Origin: Viridibacterium sediminicola
GTDB lineage: Bacteria > Pseudomonadota > Gammaproteobacteria > Burkholderiales > Rhodocyclaceae
DNA length: 64,000 nucleotides
Direction of reading: 5' to 3'
Assembly: GCF_039631295.1 (NCBI RefSeq)
Contig: NZ_JBDIVE010000002.1
Span: 124,001-188,000 of the forward strand
Below, one piece after another: positions 25,761-34,083 of the stretch (positions are counted from its first letter, which is position 1; each line of letters begins with the position of its first letter). The translations under genes were made by a program, and so were the position numbers. The notes beneath the pieces were generated by a model. The model was not told where the DNA came from. It was given only the letters and a program-made list of their open reading frames with translations, and searched no databases.

Positions 25761-26987
25761 TTACACGCGCACGGCATCCCCTGCACGGCTCGCCGCGATG
25801 CGCCGCGAGCGCCGCTTGCGCGCCCAGATCCACACGCCAGTCACGCACAGCATGGCGATGCCAAGACCGCACAGGCTCATGAAGCTCTGCATCGGCAGCC
25901 CCCAGCGCGCCGCCATGTGCAAGGTGGTGATCCAGGTCCGGAAGGTATCGCCGGCGGCCGCTCCCGTCGGCAACCAGACCGGGCTTTGCACGCCGCTGCT
26001 GGCGTCGATGGTGATGTGGGTGATGCCCCAGCGCTGCGAGACATCGCGATCGGTCTGCACGTAATAGCTGTAGCGGCCGATCAGCGGGTTGTAGATCAGC
26101 ATGTACTCGCCAAAGATGCGAAAGCCCTGCGCACGGGCGTGCTGCGCCATGCTGTCGCGCGCCATGCTGCGCGCCTGCTCCCAGTCGATCGGCGGGCGCA
26201 GCAGCGGCCGCGCCAGACGGGGCGGTGTCTCTTCTGGCTGATACGCCAGCAAGGCCTGCATGCTGGCGTCGTACACCGGGCGCAGATTGAAGGACACACT
26301 GCTCCAGGCGATCACGAACAAGGCCGCCCACAGCCACAAGCTGCCCGCACGGTGCAGATCGAAATAGCGCTTGTACTCACCGCCGCGCCAGCGCACCTGC
26401 CAGGACTGCCGCCAGCGCTGCCACCAGGGCGTCGCACTCGCGCTGCGCGTGCGTGCCGGAAAGGTGAGAAAAATCGCCGTCACGCAGTCGATGCTCCACA
26501 GCAAGGCCACCACGCCGAGCAAGATGGTGCCGGCGCGGCCCAGCGCCAGCGAATCGTGCAGCGCGTAGATGAAGGGCATCAGATTGACCAGGCCTTGCGA
26601 CAGCGCGCCGAACTTGCGCTCGCCCTGCACCGCGCCGGTGTAGGGATTGACGAAGACTTCGTCATTGGCCAGCTCCGGCGTCTTGCCGGTTTTCGGGTCG
26701 GGCAAGGCGTAGAGGCGGAACTTCACGCTGCGCTCCGCCTCCAGCTGCAGCAGCACGCGCGGCACGAAGGTGTGACGGTACTGCGCCTGCACCTGATCAC
26801 GCAGCTGCAGCGGGTCGAGCATCGCCGCGCCGGGCGCCGGTGGTTTGGCCACGAAGAGCTGCGGGCTGATCAGCGCCTCCAGCTCGTCGTTCCACGCCAG
26901 CAAGCTGCCGGTGAGGCTGGCGACGAGCAGGAACAGCGCGATCACCAGCCCGACGTAGCGGTGCATCAGCACCAGGTAGCGACGCAT
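25761..26987 (-). CDS. PepSY-TM membrane protein of iron module 1
   Basis: PepSY-associated TM protein of 408 aa. Transmembrane helices are near residues 8-30, 145-175, 205-230 and 365-390, with conserved membrane His residues (LMHRYVG, LHDSLALG, DLHRAGS and TLHMAARWG) suited to haem binding. Such proteins are encoded beside ferric-siderophore receptors and are proposed to reduce or help release iron. It begins 2 bp after the stop of receptor 1, so it is the last gene of module 1. Confidence 0.85.
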   Translation of the reverse strand: MRRYLVLMHRYVGLVIALFLLVASLTGSLLAWNDELEALISPQLFVAKPPAPGAAMLDPLQLRDQVQAQYRHTFVPRVLLQLEAERSVKFRLYALPDPKTGKTPELANDEVFVNPYTGAVQGERKFGALSQGLVNLMPFIYALHDSLALGRAGTILLGVVALLWSIDCVTAIFLTFPARTRSASATPWWQRWRQSWQVRWRGGEYKRYFDLHRAGSLWLWAALFVIAWSSVSFNLRPVYDASMQALLAYQPEETPPRLARPLLRPPIDWEQARSMARDSMAQHARAQGFRIFGEYMLIYNPLIGRYSYYVQTDRDVSQRWGITHITIDASSGVQSPVWLPTGAAAGDTFRTWITTLHMAARWGLPMQSFMSLCGLGIAMLCVTGVWIWARKRRSRRIAASRAGDAVRV

Positions 26988-26989
26988 GC

Positions 26990-29416
26990 TCAGAAGTCCA
27001 CTTGCATGCCGAGTTTGATGGTGCGCGGCGCGCCTTGCTGCACCGAGCTGCTCTCCGGCGCCGTAACCCAGTAAGCCTTGTCAGCCAGATTGTCGATGTT
27101 CAGACGCAGCGTCGTCGGGTAGCCGGCCAGCTCGGTCTCGTAACGCGCGCCCGCATCGAGCAGCGTCACCGAGCCGACGTTCCACTGGTTGTTGGCATCC
27201 AGCGGACGCTTGCCGATGTAGCGTGCGCCACCGCTCAGGGTCAGCGGCAGGCCGGCGACGCGGTATTCGACATAGTTGCTCAGCTGGGTGCGTGCCACGC
27301 CCTGGATCTTCTTGCCGTCGTAGAGCCCACCGCTGGTCTTGCGCCCGCTCGCATCCAGCCACATGGCGCTGCTGCTGAGCAGCCATTGCGTGCCGAGGCG
27401 CTTTTTCAGCGATGCTTCAAGCCCCTTGTAGAGCGCTTCGCCGTCTTGCGAATAGGTCGTGCCGATGGTCATCGTGCGGCCACGCTGCAAGCGGAACAGT
27501 GCCGTGCTGGCCGACCAGGTATCACCCTCGGCCTTGAGCCCCACTTCGTGCTGCTTGCTGATCAGCGGCTCGAACACCTCGCCGGCATTGCTCGCCGTCG
27601 TCGGCGCGGTGGCGCCTTCCTCGAAGGCTTCGACATAGCTGGCATAGGTCGACAACCAGGGGCGCGGGCGGAACACCACGGCCAGGCTGGGCGTCGTCGC
27701 GCTGCGCTTGTAGGCGGCGTATTTGTCTTCCAGACGACCACGTCGCGCACCAAGGATCAGATCCCAGTCCGCGCCCACATGCAGGGTGTCGGACGCGAAG
27801 AGTTCGCGCCGCACGATGTTGTCGTACTCGGTACGGGCATCGTGGTAGGACACGTAGGACGAATAGGGATTGTTGAAGTTCTGGATCGAGGCCAGGCTGC
27901 CCATCGGCGCATACACCGAGACGGCTGGCGTGTTGAAGCTCAGCGTCTGGGTCCGCGCCACGCCGGCGGTCAGCTCATGACTGACCGGACCGGTGACCAG
28001 CTTGCCATTGAGCATGGCTTGCGACTGATCGCTCTCGAAGCGGTTGGCGTAGTTCCAGATGCGCATCGAATAATGCCCCTGGGTGTCGGCATAGATCGCC
28101 GGCGCCATGAACTCACGTGCATTGACCGATACGCGATGCGCGAGGCTCAGACGCCAGTCCGGCACAATCGTCCACGCCACATCGCTGCCGAGGCTCTGGT
28201 GCATCGAACCATAGCGCGTGAAGCTGGGCGCCAGGCGCTCGCTGCCGTCAATCGGCGAGAGCAGCTGGGCCACCGCCGTATTGGTCGGCACGCCATTGGA
28301 GTTGGGCGACAGCGCCCAATAGCCACCAAAGCGTTCATGCTGCGCAAACAAGGCATCGACGCGCCACAGCAGGTCGGGACGAATGCGCCAGTCCGCCGTC
28401 AGCGAAGCCGAGCTGCGCTTGGATTTGCCGTCATTGATATAGGTCTCGCCTTCCTCGTGCACCAGATTCAGGCGATAGCCGAAGGCTTTGTCCTCACCGA
28501 GACGGCCGCCGAAATCGCCATGCACCAGGCCCAGACCGCTATCCATGACTTGCGTGCTCAGCCGGCGCAGCGGTTCCTCGGTCGGCCGCTTGAGTACGTA
28601 GTTGATCACCCCGCCCGGCGCGCCAAAGCCATACAGAAAGCCTCCCGCCCCCTTGAGGATGTCGATGCTCTCGAAATGCTCCAGCGGCAGATCGGCCGCC
28701 CGCGAACGCGTCGCCAGGCCATCGATGCGCTGGCCGGTATAGAAGTCCGGCGCAATGCCACGGATCGCAACAGCATTGTTCTCCGAGGTCAGATTGCCAT
28801 TCGAGAGGCTCACCGAAGCATCGCCCTTGGTCGCGTCGGCCAGCGAGCGCGCCTGCTTGTTCTCGATCAGCTCGCGCGAATAGACCTCGATGCTGAACGG
28901 CGTGTCCTGGAGGCTCTTGTCGCCCAGCGCGCCGACCTTGGCCGACTTGACGCTGTAGGCGCGGTCCTCGCTGCCCTCGGCCAGCTGAGCGCGCACCGTC
29001 ACCGCCGGCAAGCTCGGCTCGCTAGTGCTCTGCGGCCTCAGCACCAGCTTGCGCAAGCTGTAGCTGCCATCGCTGCGCGGTACCAGCTCCAGGCCACTGC
29101 CTTCGAGCAGCTTGCTGAGCGCCGCCATGGCGGTAAAACGCCCTTCCAGCGCCGGACTGCGCAGCCCTTCGGCGAGCGCCGGTTCAAACACCAGCGAGAT
29201 GCCCGCGCCGGCAGCCACCGTCGCCAGCGTGCGCCCCAGCGGCCCGGCCGGCAGCTTGTAGAGCTGTGCTGCGCTGCTTGCCGGCGCTTCAGCCGTGGCG
29301 GCGAGTGCTGGCGCGCTCAGCACGCCCAGGCTCATGCCGAACACGAGTGCGGAGATAGCGGCCACCAAGGGTTTGCGGCGAAAGCTGAATTCTTCGATAT
29401 GCGGGCGCTGGAACAT
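26990..29416 (-). CDS. TonB-dependent siderophore receptor/transducer 1 (STN + plug + barrel)
   Basis: The signal sequence ends ALA; the STN signalling domain follows (~46-105, YKLPAGPLGRTLATVAAGAG), then the TonB-box region (LPAVTVRA), the plug with DTPFSIEV and GAPGGVINYVLKRP, and a barrel ending QVDF with terminal Phe. The STN domain means it signals to FecR/FecI as well as importing the ferric siderophore. It resembles receptor 4 in the plug start (GALG..SLQDTPF). ATG 29416 is preferred over 29422 because AGGA spacing is better. Ligand unknown. Confidence 0.9.
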   Translation of the reverse strand: MFQRPHIEEFSFRRKPLVAAISALVFGMSLGVLSAPALAATAEAPASSAAQLYKLPAGPLGRTLATVAAGAGISLVFEPALAEGLRSPALEGRFTAMAALSKLLEGSGLELVPRSDGSYSLRKLVLRPQSTSEPSLPAVTVRAQLAEGSEDRAYSVKSAKVGALGDKSLQDTPFSIEVYSRELIENKQARSLADATKGDASVSLSNGNLTSENNAVAIRGIAPDFYTGQRIDGLATRSRAADLPLEHFESIDILKGAGGFLYGFGAPGGVINYVLKRPTEEPLRRLSTQVMDSGLGLVHGDFGGRLGEDKAFGYRLNLVHEEGETYINDGKSKRSSASLTADWRIRPDLLWRVDALFAQHERFGGYWALSPNSNGVPTNTAVAQLLSPIDGSERLAPSFTRYGSMHQSLGSDVAWTIVPDWRLSLAHRVSVNAREFMAPAIYADTQGHYSMRIWNYANRFESDQSQAMLNGKLVTGPVSHELTAGVARTQTLSFNTPAVSVYAPMGSLASIQNFNNPYSSYVSYHDARTEYDNIVRRELFASDTLHVGADWDLILGARRGRLEDKYAAYKRSATTPSLAVVFRPRPWLSTYASYVEAFEEGATAPTTASNAGEVFEPLISKQHEVGLKAEGDTWSASTALFRLQRGRTMTIGTTYSQDGEALYKGLEASLKKRLGTQWLLSSSAMWLDASGRKTSGGLYDGKKIQGVARTQLSNYVEYRVAGLPLTLSGGARYIGKRPLDANNQWNVGSVTLLDAGARYETELAGYPTTLRLNIDNLADKAYWVTAPESSSVQQGAPRTIKLGMQVDF

Positions 29417-29558
29417 GTGCATCCATCCTTGTACTGAGCAAAAGGTTTAAGTCCCCGAAATGGAGGTTTCATCCCTGTTGCCAGCCGAGCCGCAAAAAAG
29501 TGTCAGCGCGCGCACAAATACCGTTCAATTAGGCTATGTGCATGTTTGATACGCTAGC

Positions 29559-29664
29559 TTTTGACGCAAAGGACGCAAAGGAAAAGCAAAGGTCCACAAA
29601 GGAAAACAATTTTGGGTTTCCTGTGTGGACCTTCTGTCTTTCTTCGCGCCCTTTGCGTCGAAAA
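29559..29664. repeat. 106-bp near-perfect hairpin with CAAAGG iterons
   Basis: In the 307-bp gap between receptor 1 and FecR 1. The outer arm TTTTGACGCAAAGG (29559-29572) pairs with 29650-29664 at 14 of 15 positions; the inner arm 29591-29605 pairs with 29617-29631, also 14 of 15. The left half repeats ACGCAAAGG and ...CAAAGG; the right half carries the complement. The rest of the gap has no supportable gene; it must hold the start signals of receptor 1. Confidence 0.85.
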
Positions 29665-29730
29665 TCCATCGCACCAAAACTGAATACGTCTTAACTGAAC
29701 TGCATTACAGCGCACGCACACTTTTTTGAC

Positions 29731-30723
29731 TCAGGTTTGCACGCCGCCACGCGGGCGCCAGCTCACCCACAAACCCTGCATCGCCACGCGCACTTCGAGC
29801 GGATAGATGCTGCTGAGCATCGCGAAAGTGCGCTCGGTCGCCGCTTCCGAGCCGACCGGAAAAGCACCGCTGACGCGCAGCCCGGCCAGCGCCGCATCGC
29901 AGTGGATGAGGCCACGCCGGTAGCGCTCCAGCTCGCTGGCCAGCTCCGCCAGCGTCATCTTGTCGGCCAGCAGCATGCCGTGCGTCCAGGCCGTCGCCGC
30001 CACCGCGTCCGAGGCATGCGGGCCGGCCAGCTGCGCGGCCGAGAAATGCACGCGCTGCCCCGCGTGCACGGTCTGCGTCTGGCCCAGCGCCGCCGGCGTC
30101 ACGCGCACTGCGCCGTCGAGCACATCCAGCCGCGCGTGCGCCTCCAGCACACGCAAGACAAAACGCCCGCCGCGCGCATCGATCCGCCCGTGCCGGGTCT
30201 GCAGGCGCAGGGGCTGCCGCCCGGCCTCGACCAGCACTTCGCCGCAGTGCAGCTGCAGCGCGCAATGATCGCTGGCGGGCCGCACATCGATGGCCGAATC
30301 GGTATTGAGCAGCAGCTGCCCGCCATCGGCGAGCGCCACGCGCTGCGACTGCCCAACCTGGGTGCGGTAATCGGCAAACCAGCCCGCCTGCTCGCGCACC
30401 CGCCACAGCTGCCAGCCCATCGGCAGCGCCGCCAACCCCAGCGCCAGCTTGCCGAGCGTCGCCAGTGCGCGGCCGCGTGAATTGCGCTGCGGCCGGTCCA
30501 GCGCCGGCATGGCCAGCTCGACCGGCACCGCGCCCAGCTTGTGCAGCAGCCGCTGCGCACGCTGCCAGGCACGCGCATGGGCCGCGCTGCGCTGGCTCCA
30601 CTGCAGGCAGGCCTGGCGATCCGCCTCGCTGGCGTCAGCCTCGGCCAGACGCACCAGCCAGTCTGCCGCCTCATCGATGAGACGCGCCTCCACGCCAGCC
30701 GATTCCGCAAACGGTGCTGACAT
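29731..30723 (-). CDS. FecR-family anti-sigma factor 1
   Basis: Inner-membrane regulator of 330 aa. The N-terminal DUF4880-like segment (DWLVRLAEADASEADRQACLQW) binds the sigma factor; a membrane span lies near residues 88-108; the periplasmic FecR domain shows RVALADGGQLLLNTDSAIDV; and a C-terminal STN-contact domain includes LERYRRGLIHCDAALAGLRVSGAFP. ATG 30723 lies 2 bp after the fecI stop. It links receptor 1 to FecI 1. Confidence 0.9.
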   Translation of the reverse strand: MSAPFAESAGVEARLIDEAADWLVRLAEADASEADRQACLQWSQRSAAHARAWQRAQRLLHKLGAVPVELAMPALDRPQRNSRGRALATLGKLALGLAALPMGWQLWRVREQAGWFADYRTQVGQSQRVALADGGQLLLNTDSAIDVRPASDHCALQLHCGEVLVEAGRQPLRLQTRHGRIDARGGRFVLRVLEAHARLDVLDGAVRVTPAALGQTQTVHAGQRVHFSAAQLAGPHASDAVAATAWTHGMLLADKMTLAELASELERYRRGLIHCDAALAGLRVSGAFPVGSEAATERTFAMLSSIYPLEVRVAMQGLWVSWRPRGGVQT

Positions 30724-30725
30724 GG

Positions 30726-31229
30726 CTAATCCATCAAGCTCAGGCATTGCACGAAGGCCTGGCGCATGTAGCGCTTGACCGTCGCCAAGGAGATGTCGAG
30801 CTGCAGCGCGATGTCCTCATATTTCAGGCCCTCCAGCTGGGAGAGCAGGAAGCAGCGCCGTACCAGGGGCGGCAAGGCCGCCAGCAGGCGATCAAGCTCA
30901 TTGAGGGTTTCGAGGATCAGATAACGCTCTTCTTCCGAGGGCGCCAGCGGCTCGGGCAAGGCCGCCAGGGCCTCCAGATAGGCGCGTTCGAGATCCTGCC
31001 GCTGATACCAATTGACCAGCACACCCTTGGCCACCGTGGTCAGGTAAGCACGCGGCTCATGCAGTGGCTCGGGCAATTGCGCGGCGAGGATGCGCACAAA
31101 AGTATCCTGCGCCAGATCCGCCGCCCGCTGCGAACAGCCCAGCCGCTTGCGCAACCAGCCCTGCAACCAGCCATGGTGCTGACTATAGAGCTGCTCGACC
31201 GGCAGCAAGTGGCAGACAGTACTCGACAC
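30726..31229 (-). CDS. FecI-family ECF sigma factor 1
   Basis: ECF sigma-70 of about 167 aa from GTG 31229. Region 2 shows LYSQHHGWLQGWLRKRLGC and DLAQDTFVRIL; region 4 is the helix-turn-helix YEDIALQLDISLATVKRYMRQA. The reading frame extends to ATG 31283, but that codon lies inside the Fur box and the extra residues (MFAFVFESV...) are unlike the family. GTG 31229 has GGAAG about 6-8 bases upstream. It directs transcription of module 1. Confidence 0.88.
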   Translation of the reverse strand: MSSTVCHLLPVEQLYSQHHGWLQGWLRKRLGCSQRAADLAQDTFVRILAAQLPEPLHEPRAYLTTVAKGVLVNWYQRQDLERAYLEALAALPEPLAPSEEERYLILETLNELDRLLAALPPLVRRCFLLSQLEGLKYEDIALQLDISLATVKRYMRQAFVQCLSLMD

Positions 31230-31275
31230 AGCAAGCTTCCCGGAAAACGCTTCGAGCACAGACTCGAACACAAAT

Positions 31276-31318
31276 GCGAACAATTCTCATTTTACAGACC
31301 AAAGCCGGGAACTTGCAA
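31276..31318 (-). promoter_or_regulatory. Fur box and promoter of fecI 1
   Basis: On the minus strand a Fur-like dyad, ATGAGAATTGTT, lies in 31276-31294. It overlaps a -10 TAAAAT (31289-31294), with -35 TTGCAA at 31313-31318 and 18-bp spacing. Iron-loaded Fur should block this promoter. Confidence 0.7.
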
Positions 31319-31867
31319 TGCACGACGGAGTGGCGGGCGAGGCTTTCACTGCGAAAGCAAGCCTTCACCGCAAAGGCGCAAAGGACACGCAAAGGGCCGC
31401 GAAGGGTTCAGGCTTGAGAAGCGTTCAGCGTAGAGACAAGGAATGCAAAGGCGCAGAGAAAGCACGGGACAGCGCAAGGCACGAGCCGCAAACCCGGAGG
31501 AACGCCTGCCGTCCCCTCGCCCGCTTGCGGGAGAGGGTGGCGCGCTGCGCCGGGAGAGGGCATCGCGGCATATGCATTGCCCGCCTTTTATTTTGCTGCA
31601 GCGGGATGCTCGCGAAAGGAAAATCGACCCGCTGTGGGCGGTCGAAAATTAGCAGTAGGGTGCGCATTGCGCACCATTCCAAGAATCAATCCACCGCCGA
31701 TTCAGATAAAGATGCCGCAAGGGTAAGAACGTAGATTCAGCGTGCGCGGTGCGCACCCTACCTGGCTCGAACGTCGGAAGGCGCTTCGCTTTTCCGACCT
31801 ACAGCCGTGCATTTAATCATTCCGACTTACGGACTTTGACCCGATCCGCATATGCAGCACAACACTC
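31319..31867. other. Intergenic repeat region at the start of the accessory island
   Basis: About 550 bp with no credible gene. It holds GCAAAGG-type words (31369-31405 and 31444-31462), similar to those in the 106-bp hairpin, a 107-bp terminal-inverted-repeat element (31655-31761), and a GTCGGAA/TTCCGAC hairpin at 31773-31798. Small open frames here share their sequence with the repeats and look non-coding. Confidence 0.6.
31655..31761 (+). repeat. Left copy of a ~105-bp terminal-inverted-repeat (MITE-like) element
   Basis: It starts GTAGGGTGCGCATTGCGCAC and ends in GGTGCGCACCCTAC, an imperfect inverted repeat of the start. A second copy in opposite orientation lies at 33235-33338; bases 31657-31680 match the complement of 33313-33336 perfectly (24 bp). 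Confidence 0.8.
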
Positions 31868-33211
31868 CTATGGTTTGGATGAACCACCCTGTTGTACCGT
31901 AATCAAGCGTTCCACCACACTCAGCTTATCCCTCGCGTGCTGATAGCCTTGATTAGCCGCCAGTGTCAACCACGCCTTGGCTTCCTGCAGATTCACGGGA
32001 TAACCGCTGTCACCGCTCATGTAGTAGTAACCGATATTGTTCTGCGCATACTTGTAACCAAGCATCGCAGAGGCAGCCTGATCTGCGAAATAGCGAACAT
32101 TGTCATGCTTCTCTTCACGATAGGTGACCCCGCGCTGAAACAAGGCTTCATAATCATCCTTGTTGACCGACAGCGCCTTATTATAAATTTCGATCGCAAA
32201 ATCTACCTTGCGGGCTTGCCGCGCGTAGTAGCCTGCATCATGAAGCCAATTCAGATGTTCTGCTTTCGGCGCATGGTTAAACGCCTTTATAAAAAGATCT
32301 GCCGCACGGGCCGGATCCTTGTCCAGATCAGCTGCGTCTCGGGCCTGAAAGTACATAATGTAGGCTTCCAGATCAGTCAGCCGATCAGTTGTAATATGCC
32401 CATTCTGTCTGGCGCGTTTGGCCAGTTCGTAAAGCGTGCCATAGTTTTTACCCCAACGCGGGGTGTTATAGTCGATATAGATCTCGTAGAGTAGGTACTG
32501 ATCTGGCTCGACCTCCGTCGCTGCCATCAGAAACTCTTTAGAAAGATCGGAAGAGTCCGAAACCTTGGCGCATTCATTCGTGCGTTGGGGCAAAATTACA
32601 CGTAATTGAGCACAGGATTCGGCAAAGTACTTTTTATCAGCATTCAGCACAAAACTTCCCACCGGAACCAGAATGCGATAGACCGGGATGAAACGGGGAT
32701 TTAACGAAAGTGCCTTCAGTCCGGCGGCGTGTGCCATCCTTGCGTATTTGTCCATTTCCGCAAACTGATCCCGTGACACATCTGACGCCCACTTATCGCC
32801 ACGAATAACCCGTGCAATATTCAGGTACTGTCGCCCCAGAACGTACCAGGCCACGTAAGATTTCGGTCTTTCCTGCGTCCAGGCCTGCAGATCAGGAAGC
32901 TGCAACTTGTCCGAGTCCATCGGCACAAGCGCCGCAGCCTGCAACGTAAAATCATCGGCAGAAATTTTATGCTGGCGATAGGCCTCGGCGATCTTTTCTG
33001 CAGCCTTTTCAAGCGTATCAAAGTCACGCTTGCCGATCATGACAGAATAAAATGCCCGGTCTTTTCGTATCTGCTGATCAGCCAACACGGCTAGCGTTGG
33101 CGTAGGGCTCGTAAGCGCTTCCACAGAGCGAGGCGTGATGTAAACAGCCGCCGCATGAGCAGCCGAAACTAGCCCTTGTAGAAAAACAAGCACAAAAATC
33201 ATGTATTTCAT
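31868..33211 (-). CDS. Exported TPR/Sel1-like repeat protein, function unknown
   Basis: Signal peptide MKYMIFVLVFLQGLVSAAHA, then about 425 residues of mostly alpha-helical repeats. The C-terminal part looks TPR/Sel1-like: FAIEIYNKALSVNKDDYEALFQRG-type and YAQNNIGYYYMSGDSGYPVN, then LQEAKAWLTLAANQGYQHAR. Start ATG 33211 has GAGG 6 bases upstream; the extension to 33271 lacks a signal sequence. Base composition is clearly more AT-rich than the neighbours, and the gene is bracketed by two inverted repeat elements, which suggests acquisition. I do not recognise the family with certainty. Confidence 0.75.
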   Translation of the reverse strand: MKYMIFVLVFLQGLVSAAHAAAVYITPRSVEALTSPTPTLAVLADQQIRKDRAFYSVMIGKRDFDTLEKAAEKIAEAYRQHKISADDFTLQAAALVPMDSDKLQLPDLQAWTQERPKSYVAWYVLGRQYLNIARVIRGDKWASDVSRDQFAEMDKYARMAHAAGLKALSLNPRFIPVYRILVPVGSFVLNADKKYFAESCAQLRVILPQRTNECAKVSDSSDLSKEFLMAATEVEPDQYLLYEIYIDYNTPRWGKNYGTLYELAKRARQNGHITTDRLTDLEAYIMYFQARDAADLDKDPARAADLFIKAFNHAPKAEHLNWLHDAGYYARQARKVDFAIEIYNKALSVNKDDYEALFQRGVTYREEKHDNVRYFADQAASAMLGYKYAQNNIGYYYMSGDSGYPVNLQEAKAWLTLAANQGYQHARDKLSVVERLITVQQGGSSKP

Positions 33212-33234
33212 GACTGCCTCAAGAAAAAAACCTT

Positions 33235-33338
33235 GTAGGGTGCGCTCCGCACACGTGGAACTCATGTTCAAACTCGCACGGCGTTTTTTGACATATTGAC
33301 TGACGGATTAATGGAATGGTGCGCAATGCGCACCCTGC
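33235..33338 (-). repeat. Right copy of the ~105-bp terminal-inverted-repeat element
   Basis: Opposite orientation to the copy at 31655-31761. Both share the GTGCGCATTGCGCACCATTC end and the GTAGGGTGCGC...CGCAC other end, with divergent interiors. Confidence 0.8.
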
Positions 33339-34083
33339 ATTTTTACCCGGCCCAGCTTCCGGCTCGTCTCAACGAATCGCCATACCAAGCATCAACGCCC
33401 CATCATGCCACACCCCACTATGCCCATGGCAAAAACCCGGAATGGATTTTTCACCAAGCTGTGCGGGAAGCGTCTGTGGCGCGCATTTGGCTGATCAGTC
33501 GGCCGGCGGACGGTCCTTGTCCATGCAGCGCTTCAGGCTTGCTTTTGCGGGGTGTTTTGTGCATCAAAATGCGGCGGCGCGGGCTGCGCAAAATTTCAAC
33601 ATTGCCTGAAAGCCTTTGTACGCCAAGGGCTTGCGTAGACTGTCCCGACCCTACTCCCAGCCTTGTCCACAGTTTTTGTGGGAAAGATCCTGGCGCACGG
33701 TGAGCGGCGCGGGTTTATCCCCAGCGCGGCGCTGAAAAGCGGGTTGGGATGGGGGAAATCGGGATTTTGGGCGGGCTTGCCCAAAAATTGAACAGCGCCG
33801 GTTTTTCCTTTCGTGCCAGCGCTTTGCGCCAGCTGTCCCGGCACAACTCACGGGCTTGTCCACATTTTGTGTGGGAAAGTCGAAGCGCGCTTCACTGAGC
33901 GCGCCATTCAGCGATGGCGCCGCAATCAGCTTCACTCGCAGCAAAGAGCGCGACTTCAAAAAAACACTGCAACACGGCCTGCGAGGCCTCGGAGCGGGAG
34001 TTTGTCGAACACTCGGCCGACACTGGCGGCCCGCCAGCGCCTTCCTTTTTCGGGCGAGAAGAAGGAAGGCGCAACAATGATGC
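33339..34083. other. Intergenic region downstream of the GPH symporter gene
   Basis: About 745 bp without a supportable gene. It holds two units (A at ~33585-33725 and B at ~33768-33890) of a hairpin repeat carrying TTGTCCACA. Several short open frames overlap the repeats and share peptides such as VDKAGS and VDKPVS, which shows they are translations of the repeat rather than genes. Confidence 0.6.
33585..33890 (+). repeat. DnaA-box-like hairpin repeat, units A and B
   Basis: Unit A has TTGTCCACA at 33663-33671 followed by TGTGGGAAAG, and TTATCCCCA at 33715-33723 (52 bp start to start). Unit B has TTGTCCACA at 33856-33864 and TGTGGGAAAG, without the second box. Shared upstream words are GCTTGCCCAAAA, GCGCTTTGCG and CTGTCCCG. 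Confidence 0.75.

Noticed and set aside
27002..29437. 811-codon open frame on the plus strand over receptor 1
   Set aside because: Exactly antisense to a clear TonB receptor; its composition is the Arg/His/Gln-rich type produced by high-GC shadow frames, with no domain.
31425..31682. 85-codon minus-strand frame starting MEWCAMRTL
   Set aside because: The same start peptide appears at 33311 because both lie in the terminal-repeat element; no ribosome site or domain.
33596..33959. Small minus-strand open frames with repeated peptides (TVDKAGS, NVDKPVS, KNRRCSIFGQ)
   Set aside because: The shared peptides come from the DnaA-box-like DNA repeat, and the same peptides recur near 36.3 kb; this is repeat translation, not a protein family.
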